In this document: in pieces, positions 8,918 to 17,339 of the stretch
How positions within the stretch are numbered: the first letter of the stretch is position 1
Layout: every line of letters starts with the position of its first letter
DNA from: Pseudofrankia saprophytica
GTDB lineage: Bacteria; Actinomycetota; Actinomycetes; Frankiales; Frankiaceae
DNA: 64,000 nucleotides
Reading direction: 5' to 3'
NCBI RefSeq assembly: GCF_000235425.2
Contig: NZ_KI912266.1
Coordinates: 5,079,117-5,143,116 of the forward strand
Made by a program: the position numbers and the translations under genes
Notes under the pieces: generated by a model
The model's input: the letters and a program-made list of their open reading frames with translations, nothing else
Databases searched by the model: none
What the model was told of the DNA's origin: nothing

Positions 8918-9427
8918 CTACTCGGCGGGGACCACCTTCAGCTCGACGCGACCGCCGGCGTGGTCATGCACGTCCTCGTGGCCGTGATCGTGGCCGCAGC
9001 CGCAGGCGTCGTCATCGTCGGCGAGGGAGTCGGCGAACTGCTCGATGCGCTCGAACAGGTCGTGGGCGGCCGGGATCAGCGAGTAGTACTCATGCATCAT
9101 GTGATCGGCGAGGAAGATCGCCTGAGATCCGACCTCCTGGCCAACCAGCGCTCGCGCCTCGTCAAGGATCTTCTTGAGCGACGCGCGCTCGGACTCGTCC
9201 AGATCGTCGTCATCCTCGAGCGAGCTGACCAGGTCCTCGTCGATCGTGAGGGGGCCGACGTAGGCCCCGGCCGGCGCAAGGTCCTTCGCGGCCTCGAGGA
9301 AACCCTGGAGGTCGTCCTCCCAGCTGACGACCGGAAGGTCCTCATCGACCTCCGGCTCATCGGCGACGACGGCAATCCCGAGCGCCCGCAGCGACTCGGT
9401 CACCTCCCGCACCTCGACTGCCGTCAT
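8918..9427 (-). CDS. Acidic hypothetical protein with a His/Cys-rich metal-binding tail
   Basis: ATG 9427 has AGGAGAG eight bases upstream. The 169-residue protein is strongly acidic (LEDDDDLDESER, SLADDDDACGCG). After a helical region (FLADHMMHEYYSLIPAAHDLFERI) it ends in CGCGHDHGHEDVHDH, about residues 143-157. That tail resembles the nickel/zinc-binding tails of metallochaperones. No signal peptide is present, so it is cytoplasmic. It is co-transcribed with the frameshifted gene at 8627-8892. The family was not recognised. Confidence 0.72.
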   Translation of the reverse strand: MTAVEVREVTESLRALGIAVVADEPEVDEDLPVVSWEDDLQGFLEAAKDLAPAGAYVGPLTIDEDLVSSLEDDDDLDESERASLKKILDEARALVGQEVGSQAIFLADHMMHEYYSLIPAAHDLFERIEQFADSLADDDDACGCGHDHGHEDVHDHAGGRVELKVVPAE

Positions 9428-9714
9428 CAGTGCTCTCCTCTGCTCGGGCCGGCCAGATGACATCCGGGGCCGCTCACGATCCGTCGTCTCGACGGGACCC
9501 TACCGGTCCGCCTCCGCGGGCCAGGACAGGGAGCCACTCCCCCGCGTCGCCCTCCACCGACAGCCCAAGCCCGCGGGCTCAGGCGGTACGCGCGCCGTCC
9601 CCGCGTTCCGCGGAGCGCAAAGATGGCCGGCGCGGTTCCCGGCGGCGTTCGCCCAGCTCCAACCCGAAAGATCGCCAGGACCGTACTGGGATCCGAACGC
9701 CGGGCCCCGGCCGG

Positions 9715-10614
9715 TCACTTGATTCCCGTGTTCGCGATCGAGCTGACGAAGTACCGCTGGCCGGCGAGGAACAGCAGCATCACCGGGATCTGGCTCATCA
9801 GCGTCGCGGCCATGAGCACCGGCCAGTCCGTGAAATGGGCGCTCTGGAAGGTCGCGAGCCCTATCTGGACGGTCATCACGTCGGATGAGGACGTCACGAC
9901 GAGCGGCCACAGGAATTCGTTCCAGACCGTCAGGAAGGTCAGCACGGCCACGGTGCTCAGCGGCGGCCCCATCAGGGGCAGCAGAACGCTGCGCAGGATC
10001 CGGAGACGGCTGGCGCCGTCGATGAGTGCCGCCTCCTCCAGCTCGACCGGCAGCGTCAGGAAGAACTGCCGCAGCAGGTAGATCCCGAACGGCGTCACCA
10101 GGTTCGGGACGATGAGCGCCGGCAGCGTGTTGACGATCCCCAGGTACTTGACGATGAGCAGCGTCGGGATCATCAGAATCTGGAACGGGACCATCAGCGT
10201 CGCGAGGATCGCGCCGAAGGCCAGCCGGCTGCCCGGGAAGCGGAGCCGGGCGAACGCGTAGCCGGCGAGGCTGCACAGAACCAGGTTGGTCACCACGCAG
10301 GTCACCGACACGATCGCGCTGTTGAGCAGCCAACGGCCGAACGGCGCCTCGGTCCAGGCCTGCGAGAAGTTGTCCCAGTGCAGCGCGTGCGGCACGCCCG
10401 GCGGGAACCGGCGGGTCTCCTCCAGCGTCGAGAGCGACGTCCCGAGCATGAAGAGCAGGGGCACGATCATCAGCAGCGACGAGGGAATGAGCACGAGGTG
10501 CCAGCCCGAAGGCCGGCGCCACCGGCGTCGTCCTGGCGGCGCGGCGGCCGGCGCGACCGGTTCGGTCACGACCGGCTCCAGCATGACCGGTTCCGTCACG
10601 ACCGGTTCCGTCAT
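9715..10614 (-). CDS. Carbohydrate ABC transporter permease, MalG-type
   Basis: ATG 10614 overlaps the stop of the upstream permease gene (ATGA), and the product has 299 residues. It has about six transmembrane segments (for example HLVLIPSSLLMIVPLLFMLG and LTFLTVWNEFLWPLVV) and the cytoplasmic EAA loop EEAALIDGASRLRILRSVLL that docks on the ATPase. The N-terminus is a run of TEPV repeats encoded by a 15-base DNA repeat (10545-10620). It is the last gene of the binding-protein/permease operon. The ATPase partner is probably the MsmK/UgpC-like gene at 19140-20264. Confidence 0.92.
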   Translation of the reverse strand: MTEPVVTEPVMLEPVVTEPVAPAAAPPGRRRWRRPSGWHLVLIPSSLLMIVPLLFMLGTSLSTLEETRRFPPGVPHALHWDNFSQAWTEAPFGRWLLNSAIVSVTCVVTNLVLCSLAGYAFARLRFPGSRLAFGAILATLMVPFQILMIPTLLIVKYLGIVNTLPALIVPNLVTPFGIYLLRQFFLTLPVELEEAALIDGASRLRILRSVLLPLMGPPLSTVAVLTFLTVWNEFLWPLVVTSSSDVMTVQIGLATFQSAHFTDWPVLMAATLMSQIPVMLLFLAGQRYFVSSIANTGIK

Positions 10615-10620
10615 GACCGG
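10545..10620. repeat. 15-base tandem repeats coding the TEPV N-terminus of the permease
   Basis: The unit ACCGGTTCCGTCACG, with small variants, occurs about five times head to tail. It is translated as repeated (V/M)TEPV. The length stays in phase, so copy number could vary without breaking the gene. Confidence 0.7.
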
Positions 10621-11687
10621 CCCCCCGCGGAGACGTCCCGGGTGAGCCGGGTCTGCGCCCAGGTCACCAGCGCGATTATCAGGAACAGCGCGGTGGCCAT
10701 CGCGGCGGCATAGCCCGCGTGGAAGAGTTCGAACGCCTGCTTGTAGAGGTAGTAGACGACGACGTTGGTCGCGTTCAACGGCCCGCCCCTGGTCGTCACG
10801 TAGACCTCGTCGAACAACTGCAGGGCGTTGATCGTGAGCCACACCGCGAGGAACCCGGTGACCGGCCGCAGCAACGGCACCTGGATCCGCCAGAACGCGC
10901 CGGCCTTCGAGCAGCCGTCGATCTGGGCGGCCTCGATGACGTCGCCCGGAACGCCCTGCAGGCCCGCGAGGTAGATCAGGGTGCCGAAGCCGACCCAGCC
11001 CCAGACGGTCATCGCGACGACGGAGAGCAGCGCGGCATGCGGCGAGGCGAAGAATCCCGACGTCGGCAGTCCCACCTTCGCCAGCAGGGTGTTGATGAGC
11101 CCGTACGCCGGGTCCAGGAGCCAGGTGAAGACGACCCCGGTCGCCACCGTCGACGTGACGACGGGAATGAAGAACGCCAGCCGGTAGACCGACATCCCGC
11201 GGATCCGCCGGTTCAGCGCGGCCGCGGCCAGCAGGGACAGCAGCAGGGTCACCGGCACGAAGACGGCGGTATAGAGGAGGGTGCGGCGAACCGCCGCGAG
11301 AAACACGTCGTCGTGGACCAGGTCACGATAGTTGGCGAAGCCGGCCGACGTCGCCGGTGTCTGCAGGTCGTTGTTCTGGAACGACAACACGAACGACCAG
11401 ATGACCGGGACCAGCCCGAACAGGCCGATCAGCAGCACGCTGGGCGACACCATCGCCCAGCCGACCAGCCCGTCGCCGAGCGCTCGGCGCCCCGGCCGCT
11501 CTCCCCGGCCCAGCCACCCCCCGCGCCCCGGCCGCCGCCGGCGCGCGGGTGCCTCGGCCGGCCCCTTCTCGGCCCGTCCCTGCCCGGGCGGCGGCCGCCC
11601 GGGCAGGATCGTGCGCCGCGGGACCCGGGAGCGCGTGGCCGGCGACCCGCGCTTTCCGACGCCGCCGGCGGAGCTCACGGAGCTCAC
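10611..11687 (-). CDS. Carbohydrate ABC transporter permease, MalF-type
   Basis: GTG 11687 overlaps the TGA of the binding-protein gene, and the product has 358 residues. A long Arg/Pro-rich cytoplasmic N-terminus (about 75 residues) precedes six transmembrane segments beginning AMVSPSVLLIGLFGLVPVIW. The EAA loop is EAAQIDGCSKAGAFWRIQVP. It forms a heterodimeric channel with the MalG-type permease, which overlaps it downstream. The N-terminal extension is longer than usual for the family. Confidence 0.92.
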   Translation of the reverse strand: MSSVSSAGGVGKRGSPATRSRVPRRTILPGRPPPGQGRAEKGPAEAPARRRRPGRGGWLGRGERPGRRALGDGLVGWAMVSPSVLLIGLFGLVPVIWSFVLSFQNNDLQTPATSAGFANYRDLVHDDVFLAAVRRTLLYTAVFVPVTLLLSLLAAAALNRRIRGMSVYRLAFFIPVVTSTVATGVVFTWLLDPAYGLINTLLAKVGLPTSGFFASPHAALLSVVAMTVWGWVGFGTLIYLAGLQGVPGDVIEAAQIDGCSKAGAFWRIQVPLLRPVTGFLAVWLTINALQLFDEVYVTTRGGPLNATNVVVYYLYKQAFELFHAGYAAAMATALFLIIALVTWAQTRLTRDVSAGGRS

Positions 11688-13012
11688 GAGTGGCGGGACA
11701 GCGCGGACGCCACCTGCCCCTTGGCGGAGTCGAGGGCCGCCTGCGGCTCGGCCTGCCCGAGGAGCACGGACTGGACCATCTGCCCCACCGCGGTGGACAC
11801 CTCGGCGTACGAGGGGATGTTCGGGCGGACGTGCTCCACGTTGTCGAGGTTGTCGACGAAGACCTTCTCGCCCGGGTACTTCTGCAGGAACGTCTGGTAC
11901 TCGGGAAGCTGGGTCTCGGACTTGCGCAGCGGCAGGTCACCGGTCGCGATGGCGAACTTCAGGTGCACCTTCGCCGAGGTGAGCCAGGTGATGAAGTCGA
12001 GCGCGACCTGGTGCCGCGGGCCGGAGTGGTCGAAGACCATGTAGATGTCCGGCCCCGAGATCGTCTCGTGGTTGCCCTGGTAGCCCGGCAGGATGCTCAC
12101 GCCGTAGTCGACGTCGGAGGTGATGCTGGACAGGTCCCAGGGGCCGGTCCACAGCATCGCAATCTTGCCGCTGTTGAACAGGTTGAGGTAGTTCTGGTTG
12201 CCGGTGTCCAGGTACACGGACTTGTCGGTGACGACCATGTCCCGCAGCTGCTGCAGGGCGGCGAGCCCGGCGGCGGAGTCGAACGCGGGCGCCTTGTTGT
12301 CCTCGGTGAGCAGGTCGCCGCCGGCCTGCCAGAGCAGCGGGAGGTACCGCCACACCGTGTCCTCGCTGCCGTCGTTCACATAGGACCAGCCGTAGGACTT
12401 GCTGGCCGGGTCGGTGAGCTTCTTCGCCGCAGCGCGGAAGTCCTCCCAGGTCCAGGAGTCCGTGGGCGGCGCGACCCCGGCCTGCTCGAACAGCTTCTTG
12501 TTGTAGACCAGGCTCAGGTTGTCCACGAGCGCGGGAATCCCGACGACCCTCCCGTCGACGGTGGTGGCCTCGCGCTCGGACGGGTAGAAGTCGTCCCAGC
12601 CGAAGGCGGGCGCCGCCACCGTGGAGGTGAGGTCCACCAGCTTCGGCTGCCGGGCCAGCTGGGCGGCCGACGAGCCGAACTGGTAGGCCACGTCGGGATA
12701 GTTGCCGGCGGTGAAGCCCGCGACGGTCTTCTGCAGCGCGTTGTCGTTCCCGCCGTTGAACTCGAGCTTCACCTTGGTCGTCGGGTGCTCGGTGTTCCAC
12801 TCGCCGACGAGCGACGTCAGCGCCTTCGACTCGGCGTCGGTGTAGCCGTGCGTCAGGGTGATCGTCGTCGGGTCGTCGGCGGTGCCGCTGCCACCCCCGC
12901 CCCCGCCGCAGGCGGCGACCGTGGCGGCCACCAGCAGGGTGCTCGCTGTCAGCGCCCCCAGCCGCCGCCCCCGTGTCGTGATCCAGGTACTGGCTATAGG
13001 GCGGGAAGCCAT
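11684..13012 (-). CDS. Extracellular carbohydrate-binding lipoprotein, family 1
   Basis: ATG 13012 has GAGGAG eight bases upstream; the GTG at 13021 is too close to that site. The lipobox LVAATVAAC places the lipidated cysteine near residue 35, followed by a Gly-rich linker. The body matches family 1 solute-binding proteins (AGNYPDVAYQFGSSA, GIPALVDNLSLVYNKKLFEQAG, SGKIAMLWTGPW). It captures an oligosaccharide or amino sugar for the two overlapping permease genes downstream. A DeoR regulator is transcribed divergently 150 bases away and is the probable controller. Confidence 0.93.
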   Translation of the reverse strand: MASRPIASTWITTRGRRLGALTASTLLVAATVAACGGGGGGSGTADDPTTITLTHGYTDAESKALTSLVGEWNTEHPTTKVKLEFNGGNDNALQKTVAGFTAGNYPDVAYQFGSSAAQLARQPKLVDLTSTVAAPAFGWDDFYPSEREATTVDGRVVGIPALVDNLSLVYNKKLFEQAGVAPPTDSWTWEDFRAAAKKLTDPASKSYGWSYVNDGSEDTVWRYLPLLWQAGGDLLTEDNKAPAFDSAAGLAALQQLRDMVVTDKSVYLDTGNQNYLNLFNSGKIAMLWTGPWDLSSITSDVDYGVSILPGYQGNHETISGPDIYMVFDHSGPRHQVALDFITWLTSAKVHLKFAIATGDLPLRKSETQLPEYQTFLQKYPGEKVFVDNLDNVEHVRPNIPSYAEVSTAVGQMVQSVLLGQAEPQAALDSAKGQVASALSRHS

Positions 13013-13080
13013 GGTCGGCACTCCTCGGTCGACGCGGCTGGGCCGATCGTGCGGGCAAATCGCGCATGATCGATCAACTA

Positions 13081-13150
13081 TTGTGCGCAGTGTTGCACTT
13101 ACTGCCCAAATGGGTCAAGACGTGCGAGCAAACGTGCAGCAAGGTGCGCG
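13081..13150. promoter_or_regulatory. Candidate DeoR operator region between the divergent genes
   Basis: The divergent spacer contains GTGC half-sites: an inverted pair GTGCGCAGTGTTGCAC at 13083-13098, and the near-direct repeats CGTGCGAGCAAA and CGTGCAGCAAGG at 13121-13144. Such clustered repeats next to a divergent DeoR gene are typical of autoregulatory operators. The assignment is an inference. Confidence 0.4.
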
Positions 13151-13162
13151 TATCGTGCAGGC

Positions 13163-13936
13163 ATGCGCCGCGAAGACCGTTTAGGGATCATCCTCCAGCG
13201 GCTCAACGAGACCGGCTCGGTCGGAGTCGACGAGCTCGCCCGGGACCTCAAGCTCTCGCGCGCCTCGATCCGCCGCGACCTGCATCTGCTGGAGGAGCAA
13301 CAACTTCTGACCCGCACCCACGGCGGGGCGGTCGCGTCGGGCGTGCTCTACGAGCTGCCGATGCGCTACCGGGGCGGCCAGCGCCACGAGGCGAAACGCG
13401 CAATCGCGCAGTGCGTCGCGCGCCTGCTCCCCGACGACGTCGGCTCGCTGGGCATCAACGGCGGCTCGACCACGACGGAGGTCGCCCGGATGCTCGCGTC
13501 CCGGCCGGGCCTGCGGGTGGTGACGAGCGCGCTCAACATCGCCTCGGAGCTGGCGGTCCGCGCGAACATCGAGCTCGTGGTGTGCGGCGGCAGCGTGCGC
13601 GGGGAGTCCTACGAGCTCGTCGGCCCGCTGGCCGACCTGACCCTGTCCAACATCAACGTCGACGTCGCCGTGGTGGGCGTCGACGGCGTCGACCCGGTCG
13701 CCGGGTTCACCACCCACCACGAGGTCGAGGCGCACACCAACCAGTCCCTGCTGCGGGCGGCCGAGCGCGTCATCGTCGTGGCCGACTCCAGCAAGATCGG
13801 CAAGCGCGGCTTCGCGAAGATCAGCGACATCGCCGCGGCCTCGGACCTGGTCACCGACTCCGGCATCAGCGCCGAGGAGGTCGCCGCGCTCGAACGCCTC
13901 GGCCCGACCGTCCACGTGGTGGACCCCACCGCCTAG
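13163..13936 (+). CDS. DeoR family transcriptional regulator
   Basis: The 257-residue protein starts at ATG 13163. It has the N-terminal DeoR helix-turn-helix (RREDRLGIILQRLNETGSV, then DLKLSRASIRRDLHLLEEQ) and the DeoRC sugar-phosphate-binding domain, including NGGSTTTEVARML near 107, VDVAVVGVDGVDP near 176 and VVADSSKIGKRGF near 212. It probably senses a phosphorylated sugar made by the kinases encoded at 15370-18277. It faces the transport operon and converges on the GH4 gene with a nine-base gap. Confidence 0.93.
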   Translation: MRREDRLGIILQRLNETGSVGVDELARDLKLSRASIRRDLHLLEEQQLLTRTHGGAVASGVLYELPMRYRGGQRHEAKRAIAQCVARLLPDDVGSLGINGGSTTTEVARMLASRPGLRVVTSALNIASELAVRANIELVVCGGSVRGESYELVGPLADLTLSNINVDVAVVGVDGVDPVAGFTTHHEVEAHTNQSLLRAAERVIVVADSSKIGKRGFAKISDIAAASDLVTDSGISAEEVAALERLGPTVHVVDPTA

Positions 13937-13945
13937 ACCCCGTCG

Positions 13946-15271
13946 CTAGGAACCACCGGGGTCGCCGAGGCGCGCCCGTAGCGGTTGCGGCAGCCGCTCG
14001 CCGTGCGCCGCCACCAGCTCGTCGGCCAGGCGCCAGATCTCCTCCACGGAGAGGCTCGCCGCGGTGTTGGGGTCGGCCATCAGCGCGTGCCGGATGTGGT
14101 CCGGCCGGCCCAGGGTGGCCGCCCGCACCGTCAGGTCGACCACGGACAGGAACGTCCGGTTGAGGGCGGCGCACTGCGCGGGAAGGTCGCCGACCGGCAG
14201 CGGGGCCGCGCCGTTCGCGTCGACGCGGCACGGGACCTCGACCGCGGCGCCATCCGGCAGGTTGTCGATGAGCGCGTCGTTGCGCACCGTCGCCTGGATC
14301 GTGCGCGCCGTCCCGGTGACCATGCTGTGGATCACCTGCGGCGCGTACTCGGCCGCCTCCTCCTCCGGCTCGACGTACCCGCCGGCCGCCACCACGGGCA
14401 TCAGTGCCTCGACGTCGGCCAGGTTGCGGGCGCTGATCCCGACGTAGTCGTCGATCGGGATCCGCAACCGCTCGATCTCCCCCGGCTCGCGCAGGTACCA
14501 GGGGACGTACTCGGCGGAGTGCTCGCTGGTCTCGGTCGGGTAGAAGCCGAGCCGGCGGTACATGTCGACGCGGACGCGGCGGCGCAGCTGCGGGTCCGCG
14601 GCGATGCGGCGGTCGAGCTCGGGGTAGAGGTCGACGCCGTCGCGCTCGAAGCGCAGCACCCAGGCCTGGTGGTTGACCCCGGCGCTGTGGAACGACACGT
14701 CGTCGAACGGGACGTCGATCAGCTCGCACAGGTCGTGCACCGTCCAGTAGACGGAGTGGCACAGCCCCAGGACCTTCAGCTCCGGATGGCGAACGCTGAG
14801 GAACTGGATGTTCATCGCCATCGGGTTGGTGTAGTTCAGCAGCCAGGCGTCGGGCGCCTCGGCGCGCAGGTCGGTGGCCAGGTCGTCGAGGAAGCCGAAG
14901 GTCCGCAGCCCGCGGAAGACCCCGCCCGGGCCGAGGGTGTCGGCGATCGTCTGGCGCAGGCCGAACCGGGCCGGGACCTCGAAGTCGGTCAGCGTCGCGG
15001 CGTGGCCGCCGATGTTGACCGCGTTGATGACGAAGTCGGCGCCGTGCAGGGCGGCCGCCCGGTCGAGCGACCCGCGGATGGTGGTGGTGGCGTCGCGGCC
15101 GTGCCGCTCGACGGCGATGCGCGCCAGGTTCTCCGCGAGCTCGAGACGGCGGGGATCGACGTCGTGCATGACGAGGGTCAGCGGCCCGAGGTCGTCGTAG
15201 GTCAACAGGTCGCGCAGCAGCTGCCGGGTGAACTCGGCCGAGCCGGCGCCGACGAAGCAGACGGTGGTCAC
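13946..15271 (-). CDS. GH4 family glycosidase (alpha-galactosidase/6-phospho-glycosidase type)
   Basis: The 441-residue protein starts at GTG 15271. GH4 hallmarks are present: NAD-binding FVGAGSAEFTRQLLRDLL at the N-terminus, INAVNIGGHAA near 87, NYTNPMAMN near 150, GLCHSVYWT near 172 (metal-binding Cys) and GVNHQAWVLR near 202 (metal-binding His). CHSV resembles MelA-like enzymes, which use NAD+ and Mn2+ to open glycosidic bonds by an oxidation-elimination route. It lies between the regulator and the kinase operon, so it probably releases the sugar those enzymes consume. The start has a weak ribosome-binding site. Confidence 0.9.
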   Translation of the reverse strand: MTTVCFVGAGSAEFTRQLLRDLLTYDDLGPLTLVMHDVDPRRLELAENLARIAVERHGRDATTTIRGSLDRAAALHGADFVINAVNIGGHAATLTDFEVPARFGLRQTIADTLGPGGVFRGLRTFGFLDDLATDLRAEAPDAWLLNYTNPMAMNIQFLSVRHPELKVLGLCHSVYWTVHDLCELIDVPFDDVSFHSAGVNHQAWVLRFERDGVDLYPELDRRIAADPQLRRRVRVDMYRRLGFYPTETSEHSAEYVPWYLREPGEIERLRIPIDDYVGISARNLADVEALMPVVAAGGYVEPEEEAAEYAPQVIHSMVTGTARTIQATVRNDALIDNLPDGAAVEVPCRVDANGAAPLPVGDLPAQCAALNRTFLSVVDLTVRAATLGRPDHIRHALMADPNTAASLSVEEIWRLADELVAAHGERLPQPLRARLGDPGGS

Positions 15272-15330
15272 GCGGCGAGCATGGCACGGCGACGCGCGAA
15301 AGGGACAGGATCAATCATCTTTTCTGAGCG

Positions 15331-15344
15331 TTTGTGGACACAAA
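15331..15344. promoter_or_regulatory. Palindromic operator candidate before the kinase operon
   Basis: TTTGTGGACACAAA is a perfect inverted repeat (TTTGTG, two-base spacer, CACAAA) in the 98-base divergent spacer between the GH4 gene and the PfkB operon. A TACGAC box at 15353-15358 lies just before ATG 15370, as in a leaderless actinobacterial promoter. Repressor binding here would cover the -35 region. Confidence 0.5.
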
Positions 15345-15369
15345 GAACGGCTTACGACACACTGGCGCC

Positions 15370-16380
15370 ATGTCCGAGGACGGCGTGGGCGCCGAGCGGG
15401 TGGCCGCCCAGCGTGCGGACAGCCCGCGCGTACTCGTCGTGGGTGACCTGAACCCCGACCTGGTCCTCGGCGGCGACGTCGTGCCCCGGTTCGGCCAGGC
15501 CGAGCAGCTGCTCGACACCGCCGCGCTGGTCATCGGCGGCTCCGCGGGCATCACCGCCCACGGCCTCGCCCGGCTCGGGCGCCCGGTCTCGCTCGCCGCG
15601 GCGATCGGCGCCGACAGCTTCGGCGCCACGATGACGAGCGCCCTGGCCGACGCCGGCGTCGACACGAGCACCCTCGTCGTCCGGCCGGGACAGCCGACGG
15701 GGCTGACCGTCGTCCTGTCCACCGGGCCCGACCGCGCCATCCTCACGCTGCCGGGGACCATCTCGACGCTTACCGCCGCCGACGTCCGCGCTGCCGTCGC
15801 GCGGCTCGGGCAGCGGGAGCCCGCCGGCCCGCGGCACGTCCACGTCTGCTCGCTGTTCCTGCAGCCGGCACTGGCCGCGGGGCTCGCCGAGCTGCTCGCC
15901 GAGCTCAGGGCGGCCGGTGTGACCACGTCACTGGACACCAATGACGACCCCGCACAGACCTGGGCCGGCGTCGAACCGCTGCTGCCCCACGTCGACCTGC
16001 TGCTGCCGAACCGCCGCGAGGCACTCGCGCTCGCACGCGTCGCCGCGGCCCACCTCGACCTCGACCTCATCGCCGCCTGCCGCGTCCTCGCCGACCGCGG
16101 CCCGCTCGTGGTCGTCAAGGACGGCGACCAGGGCGCGTCCGCGGTCGGTGCCGACGGTGAGCTCGCGAGCGCGCCGGCCGTGCCGACGATCCCGGTCGAC
16201 GCCACCGGCGCCGGCGACAGCTTCAACGCCGCGTTCCTCGACGCCTGGCTGCGCTCGCTGCCGCTGCCCGAATGCCTGCGGCGCGGCGTCGTCGCCGGCT
16301 CCCGCTCGGTCCGCGCCGTGGGGGGCACCGCGGCCCAACCGACCCTCGACCTGCTGGTCGACGACCGAAGGGCATCATGA
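15370..16380 (+). CDS. PfkB family carbohydrate kinase (ribokinase-like)
   Basis: I chose ATG 15370 (336 residues) over ATG 15334, because the latter lies in the promoter and overlaps the palindrome. There is no ribosome-binding site, which fits a leaderless message. PfkB motifs are GGSAGITAHGLARLGRPVSL near 57 and the C-terminal DATGAGDSFNAAFLDAW near 278, which holds the catalytic Asp and anion hole. It probably phosphorylates the sugar released by the GH4 enzyme. Its stop overlaps the next start (ATGA). Confidence 0.88.
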   Translation: MSEDGVGAERVAAQRADSPRVLVVGDLNPDLVLGGDVVPRFGQAEQLLDTAALVIGGSAGITAHGLARLGRPVSLAAAIGADSFGATMTSALADAGVDTSTLVVRPGQPTGLTVVLSTGPDRAILTLPGTISTLTAADVRAAVARLGQREPAGPRHVHVCSLFLQPALAAGLAELLAELRAAGVTTSLDTNDDPAQTWAGVEPLLPHVDLLLPNRREALALARVAAAHLDLDLIAACRVLADRGPLVVVKDGDQGASAVGADGELASAPAVPTIPVDATGAGDSFNAAFLDAWLRSLPLPECLRRGVVAGSRSVRAVGGTAAQPTLDLLVDDRRAS

Positions 16381-17339
16381 CCGAGACCACGTCACACATC
16401 GGCCGCGAGATCGCCCGACAGCCGCGGGCGTGGGCGCGGGCCTGCGAGCTCCTCCCCCAGGTCGCGGACCTCCTGCCCCAGCCCGGCGAGCGGGTCGCCG
16501 TCCTCGGATGCGGGACCTCCTGGTTCATGGCCGCCGCCTACGCCGCGCTACGGGAGTCCGCCGGCGCCGGTGAGACCGACGCGTTCGCCGCCGGGCAGTG
16601 GCCCGCGGCGCGGCGCTACGACCGCGTCGTCGCCATCAGCCGGTCCGGCACGACGACCGAGGTGCTGCGGGCGATCGACACCGCCGCGGCCCCCGTCACC
16701 GTCCTCACCGGCGTCGCGGACTCGCCGGCCGCCCTCGATGCCGAGGCCGCGATCGTGCTCGACTTCGCCGACGAGACCTCCGTCGTGCAGACCGTCTTCG
16801 CCACCACGGCGCTGACGCTGCTGCGGGCGTCGCTCGGTGACTCCGTCGAGGCGGCGGCGGTGCAGGCGGCGCGGATCCTGGCCGGCGAGCACGGCCTCGC
16901 CCCGGAGGTCGAGACGGCGAGCCAGTTCACGTTCCTCGGCAGCGGGTGGGGTGTCGGCGTCGCGAGCGAGGCCGCGCTGAAGATGCGCGAGGCCGCGCGC
17001 GTCTGGACGGAGAGCTATCCCCAACTGGAGTACCGGCACGGGCCGATCTCCATCGCCGAGCCGGGACGGGTCGTCTGGATCTTCGGCGAGCCGGTGCCGG
17101 GCCTGGTCGGCGACATCGAGGGCACCGGCGCGACGATCGTCAACGACGACCTCGACCCGGTCGCCGATCTCGTCCGGGTCCAGCGGCTGGCCGCGGCGCT
17201 CGGGCGGCGCCACGGCCTCGACCCGGACCGCCCGCGCAACCTGACCCGCTCCGTCATCCTGTCCCCGGCCACCGCCACCTCCCCGGCCAGCGTCGCCTCT
17301 TCGGCCGGTACCGCGTCCCCGGCCGTTGCGGCGCCGTGA
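16377..17339 (+). CDS. SIS-domain sugar-phosphate deaminase/isomerase, AgaS-like
   Basis: ATG 16377 overlaps the kinase stop, and the product has 320 residues. Two SIS domains are visible: LGCGTSWFMAAAYAAL near 42 and AISRSGTTTEVLRAI near 84 in the first, LGSGWGVGVASEAALKMREA near 185 and YPQLEYRHGPISIAEPG near 217 in the second. This resembles AgaS and the isomerase half of GlmS. In amino-sugar pathways AgaS turns galactosamine-6-phosphate into tagatose-6-phosphate and ammonia. The downstream tagatose-type kinase and aldolase make that role likely. No deacetylase gene is nearby. Confidence 0.82.
   Translation: MTETTSHIGREIARQPRAWARACELLPQVADLLPQPGERVAVLGCGTSWFMAAAYAALRESAGAGETDAFAAGQWPAARRYDRVVAISRSGTTTEVLRAIDTAAAPVTVLTGVADSPAALDAEAAIVLDFADETSVVQTVFATTALTLLRASLGDSVEAAAVQAARILAGEHGLAPEVETASQFTFLGSGWGVGVASEAALKMREAARVWTESYPQLEYRHGPISIAEPGRVVWIFGEPVPGLVGDIEGTGATIVNDDLDPVADLVRVQRLAAALGRRHGLDPDRPRNLTRSVILSPATATSPASVASSAGTASPAVAAP

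Noticed and set aside
15334..15369. Upstream ATG for the first PfkB kinase
   Set aside because: It lies inside the operator/promoter region and has no ribosome-binding site; the kinase fold begins after the second ATG.
13985..15451. Antisense frame of 488 codons over the GH4 gene
   Set aside because: The GH4 frame carries all family motifs; the antisense product is a shadow rich in Val/Gly/Arg.
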